From: Bimastos eiseni
Taxonomy: Eukaryota; Annelida; Clitellata; Crassiclitellata; Lumbricidae
Length of the DNA stretch: 64,000 bases
Direction of reading: 5' to 3'
Assembly (NCBI GenBank): GCA_959347315.1
Contig: OY365818.1
Coordinates: 7,499,658 to 7,563,657, forward strand
This document shows, piece by piece, positions 60,755 to 64,000 of this stretch. Under the pieces are notes generated by a model. It was not told the DNA's origin. It saw nothing but the letters and a program-made list of their open reading frames with translations, and did no database searches. Each line of letters opens with the position of its first letter. The first letter of the stretch is position 1. The translations under genes were made by a program, and so were the position numbers.

Positions 60755-61000
60755 AATTAAAGATTGGTGGAAGGATGGATGGAATGACGGACAAACAGAC
60801 AGACAGTGAGACAGTGAGACAGATAAAGAGTAACAGGGGCATGCAGATAGACAAAACATAGAAGATGTAAAGCAAGCAGTTGCAAACCTGAAGAGATATG
60901 TGAAGGAATTACGGGATTCGGACAGACAAGCGGACAGACAGTCGGACTATACGCGTGGGAGGAGGAGAGAGACAGAGACAGACAGACAGAAAGCGTGTCG
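60755..61000. repeat. GACA/GGAT-rich border of the array
   Basis: GGATGGATGGAATGACGGAC, CAGACAGACAGTGAGACAG and later GACAGAGACAGACAGACAG. Simple DNA bordering the large array. Confidence 0.7.
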
Positions 61001-61300
61001 TCAGTGCGCCGGATGCGGATTATCAAATTACTCTGGCTTCCGATGAGCATGTCCTGCCTGTGATTACAGAGTGTATCTTAAAAAAAGGCCCTCGGTGACC
61101 AAATAGCATTATCAAATGAATAGCGCGAATATAAGGAACTGTTAGTATATTCTATTAGCAAGCAGCAGCTCGGTCAGATGATTTTGAAACAGTCAGCAAA
61201 GGTCTTTTATTTTAAATCCGCTTTCTGTATGTCTGGTCCGCCACAGTCATTAAAGCCGTCGCTATTGTCATTAATATTATTCGCATTTACGATTTTAATT

Positions 61301-61500
61301 NNNNNNNNNNNNNNNNNNNNNNNNNNNNNNNNNNNNNNNNNNNNNNNNNNNNNNNNNNNNNNNNNNNNNNNNNNNNNNNNNNNNNNNNNNNNNNNNNNNN
61401 NNNNNNNNNNNNNNNNNNNNNNNNNNNNNNNNNNNNNNNNNNNNNNNNNNNNNNNNNNNNNNNNNNNNNNNNNNNNNNNNNNNNNNNNNNNNNNNNNNNN
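61301..61500. other. Assembly gap (200 N)
   Basis: Exactly 200 unknown bases. Open frames running through it are not supported. Confidence 0.99.
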
Positions 61501-61619
61501 AATTAAACCATATTATAATAGGATGCTGGTTGCTCAACATCTGCGCATTGCTTTATACGAAAGAGAATTCATGTCATTGTTATCGATAATTGTGTTATTA
61601 TTATTATTATTCAAAAATT

Positions 61620-61890
61620 TTAGGCCTACTGACATCTTATTGCAACGTATGCTGTTGACGTCTTTAAGGTTATTGAAGTATTTCACTTCAATTCATACAA
61701 CGTTTATTATAATCTGTTTTCCTTCTGTTTTCTTATTATTGATTCCGTTTCTGGAAGGTTGCTGATACGGCGCTATTTGACAGTTATTACAGGTTCATGA
61801 AGTTTTTCAATTCATTTGATGATACGTCTGTAATCCGTTTTCTTTCGGGTTTCTTGTTATTGTCATTTATCGTGTTGTTATTAATCATGT
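61620..61890. repeat. Diverged tandem duplication of about 130 bp
   Basis: TTGAAGTATTTCACTTCAAT with TTTTCTTATTATTGATTCCG at 61673-61751 resembles ATGAAGTTTTTCAATTCATT with GTTTCTTGTTATTGTCATTT at 61798-61869. Confidence 0.5.
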
Positions 61891-61934
61891 CTAGGTTTAA
61901 ATACATAATTGTCTGCACTCTCAAGCATGTGAAC

Positions 61935-62470
61935 CTACAACAGAACATTGTTCTGGCTGGTCTTCCCTGTGCCGTGGTGGTGCGTTTAGATCGCGTTCTT
62001 CGCTCTGCGGCCAGGCTTAGTGGACATATACCTAAATTTTCACCGGTTTCAGCTTATATGCGCGATGTCCTTCCTGGCTACCGGTTCAACAGCGCATTAC
62101 TTTCCGCATTGCGACACTAGTTTGGTAGTGTCTCTCTGGTTGTGCGCCATCCTACTTGACTGAACTGTGACGTCCGGTGTCTGAACTCCTTTCGCGTAGA
62201 GCTCTGCGCTCTTCTGCTAAAGGCGAGCTTCTGGTGTCCAGCGCCCGCTCGTCGCTAATGCTGCGTCGAGCTTTCTCAGTGGTTGGTCCGTCCACCTGGA
62301 ATGGGCTCCCGTTTGGCCTCCGTCTTCCTCCTTACAATGATCTACCTACCTTTTGTAAGCTGCTAAAGTCATTTCTTTTTGGCCGTGGCTGGGCTGGGCT
62401 GGGAGCACCTCTGAGTAGTTTCCATTGAAGAGGTGCTATATAAATTATCGAAATGAATGAATGAACATGC
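61935..62470 (+). pseudogene. CR1-like LINE 3' region with (GAAT)n tail
   Basis: IVLAGLPCAVVVRLDRVLRS, AARLSGHIPKF and AYMRDVL occupy 61945-62075. After frameshifts comes SRRALRSSAKGELLVSSARS, RRAFSVVGPSTWNGLPFGL, LKSFLFGRGW and a stop, then GAGGTGCTATATAAATTATC and GAATGAATGAA. The best preserved of the CR1/Jockey-type ends here, but still multiply frameshifted. Confidence 0.8.
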
Positions 62471-62546
62471 TTAGTTTTGGACTGATGTCCGCCAGCAAAT
62501 TCAGGATCAAAATGGTTCCACGACCAAAAAAGATTGAGAAACGTCG
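62465..62546. mobile_element. Partial copy of the 51.3-kb hAT MITE
   Basis: TTTTGGACTGATGTCCGCCA, CAAATTCAGGATCAAAATGG and AAAGATTGAGAAACGTCG follow the right-hand third of the element at 51560-51638. The left end is missing. Confidence 0.6.
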
Positions 62547-62754
62547 TACTTTAGCATGATGAATTGACAAACATTGTTAGCCTGTATATCAGCGAACAAT
62601 GTCTCAAGACCCCGGTAACTGTTCTGCGCTGTGTACTTGTAAAGAGTATAAAGAAGTCTATAGACTTTTTTTTCGTTGCTGGTCATGCATTTAGACTATA
62701 TACATGTATACCAAGCATTTCTGAGGGATAGGCCTAAGTTAATTAAATAAACTT

Positions 62755-62782
62755 CACACACGCACGCACACACACACACACA
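62755..62782. repeat. (CA)n microsatellite
   Basis: CACACACGCACGCACACACA continuing to 62782. Confidence 0.9.
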
Positions 62783-64000
62783 GGGATGAGTCTTCTCTGG
62801 CCAAAGATTTCGCCGTCGCACTAGCGAAAACTACAGTAAAAATTTTCTCGCGCATGCGCAAAAAGCCGTATTCATATTGTTCAAAATATTCGTTTTTCAT
62901 TCAAGAATTTATGGGGGCCTCTTCAAGAAGCATATTATACGCAGAGGTTATATATAAATACAGTTAGGGTTAAGGCTAGAGGGCTATGCTGAGGGTTGTG
63001 GTTCTATCGTAAGCCTACGCTTCGTTAATAATTTGTGCAGACCCAATACGATATATTTCTGAATGAAATTTATTTTGTATTGATGGCTAAGAAAGAATGA
63101 ATGATGGTGATAATGATGACAGCGACGTAGATGAAAAACAATAAAATGACGATGATGAAGACGACCGTGCAGACAACGACGATATTTGGTGATGACTGTA
63201 GTTGTAATGATGTCACGACATCGACGACGGATAAGGCTCAGCTTTGCTGCCCCTGAAGGAATTCGCATCTGGAACGATTGCGCTAGCTTCCTCAACGTCA
63301 AGGGCGACTGCATTGGAACAGCGGCAGAGTTTACTCTAGCACTACGTGACTCCAATCGCTCGCCCTTCCTGTTCTTTCTTCCACTTCCACTTCCGTCCGT
63401 CCGTCTGTCCCTTTCTGTTTGACCATCCGTCTGTCACTTCCTGTTCTCGGACAAGAAACCGAAGAACTTCTTCTGCAGCGGCCATTTTGCAGTAAATCGA
63501 TTGTGACAAAACGAACTAAGAAAAGGCAGTAAGAATCTCTTCTGCGAAACTTCTTTTGGTTCTTAAATAATTGATTTCGGGACTTGCGCATCTCGGGTTG
63601 ACTCTGGTGTTGCCTGCTTGCGTTGAAGGATGCTGACGTAAAAACAACAACGGACTGTCATTCATTTCATTCCATTTATTGTCAATTTGTTCTCAGTAAA
63701 ATGGAATAACATGCAGAATTGTTTCAACAACAGAAAGGCGCAGGCAGAACCAGTCAAATGCATGGTGACAATAAAATTTTAAATAGAGAGATTGTAGGAT
63801 TCGTTATTTCTACACGTGAAGCAATGAGATAGGGTCAAAATGGTGTGCAAATTGTAGTAACGGTGGATATCCCTTAGGACCTTCCCTTGTAACTTACCAT
63901 TATTCGATGATTATTAATTTCCTATTTTACATGTTTATTATGTTACAAGTCATTGAGTCAGTTGATTTGGTTTTGTTACAATAAAATTATCGTTATCGTT
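62783..64000. other. Intergenic end region
   Basis: GATGATGAAGACGACCG-type triplets near 63110-63185 and an ATAAAATTATCGTTATCGTT tail at 63981-64000, the latter resembling a LINE microsatellite tail. The plus frame at 63186-63422 has no recognised domain. Confidence 0.4.

Noticed and set aside
58893..60875. Open frames of 541-660 codons reading MDGW or SIHP repeats
   Set aside because: They are translations of a stop-free tetranucleotide array, open on both strands and in several frames at once.
61178..61765. 195-codon open frame across the gap
   Set aside because: More than a third of it is N, and the rest has no recognisable domain.

Overview
This is a eukaryotic window, almost certainly from a marine invertebrate animal. 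The genes have introns with GT-AG borders. The rest is dense in decayed non-LTR retrotransposons (CR1/Jockey-type ends with (GAAT)n tails, and one lineage whose C-terminus resembles R2-type endonucleases), hAT-like elements, a tRNA-derived SINE with a CORE/MIR-like motif, and many micro- and minisatellites. The species cannot be named from the sequence alone. There is no bacterial-style operon, rRNA, true tRNA gene or CRISPR array.

The only convincing protein genes are a minus-strand cluster of paralogous RBR (RING-IBR-RING) E3 ubiquitin ligases between 7.7 and 37.4 kb. I reassembled three four-exon genes by hand. Exon 1 carries the first ubiquitin-like (UBL) hairpin, exon 2 the UBL helix, and exon 3 the UBL end with a Gly-Gly, a linker and the start of RING1. 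Exon 4 carries the rest of the RBR, including the predicted catalytic RING2 cysteine. Gene 1 (11400 to 7717) and gene 3 (37397 to 32605) are open and in phase, with predicted proteins of 341 and 387 aa. Gene 2 (20809 to 17228) looks broken: its exon 2/exon 3 phases disagree and a TGA replaces a Cys codon in exon 4. It also carries an in-frame 267-bp tandem duplication of the catalytic RING2 module. Two further solitary exon-2 copies (16370-16457 and 30603-30690) keep their splice sites and phase.

Genes 2 and 3 sit in a tandem segmental duplication, roughly 14.0-26.9 kb and 29.2-41.4 kb. Each copy holds a flanking repeat, an orphan exon 2, an RBR gene with the same RT relic in intron 3, and a 2.5-kb block (24359-26891 and 38927-41412). 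That block is nearly identical between copies, while the genes beside it are strongly diverged. A segment next to the block is inverted between the copies.

Layout: 0-6.9 kb holds transposon relics, including a complete-looking 959-bp hAT-like element. 7.7-11.4 kb is RBR gene 1, whose exons 3-4 lie between inverted transposon-end-like repeats. 11.8-13.9 kb holds triplet repeats abutting the 3' ends of two LINE fragments. 14-41.4 kb is the segmental duplication. 41.4-50 kb is almost entirely simple and minisatellite DNA. 50-64 kb has a 24-bp minisatellite, a hAT MITE, the SINE, further LINE ends, a 183-bp near-perfect palindrome, a 1.6-kb uninterrupted tetranucleotide array and a 200-bp assembly gap.
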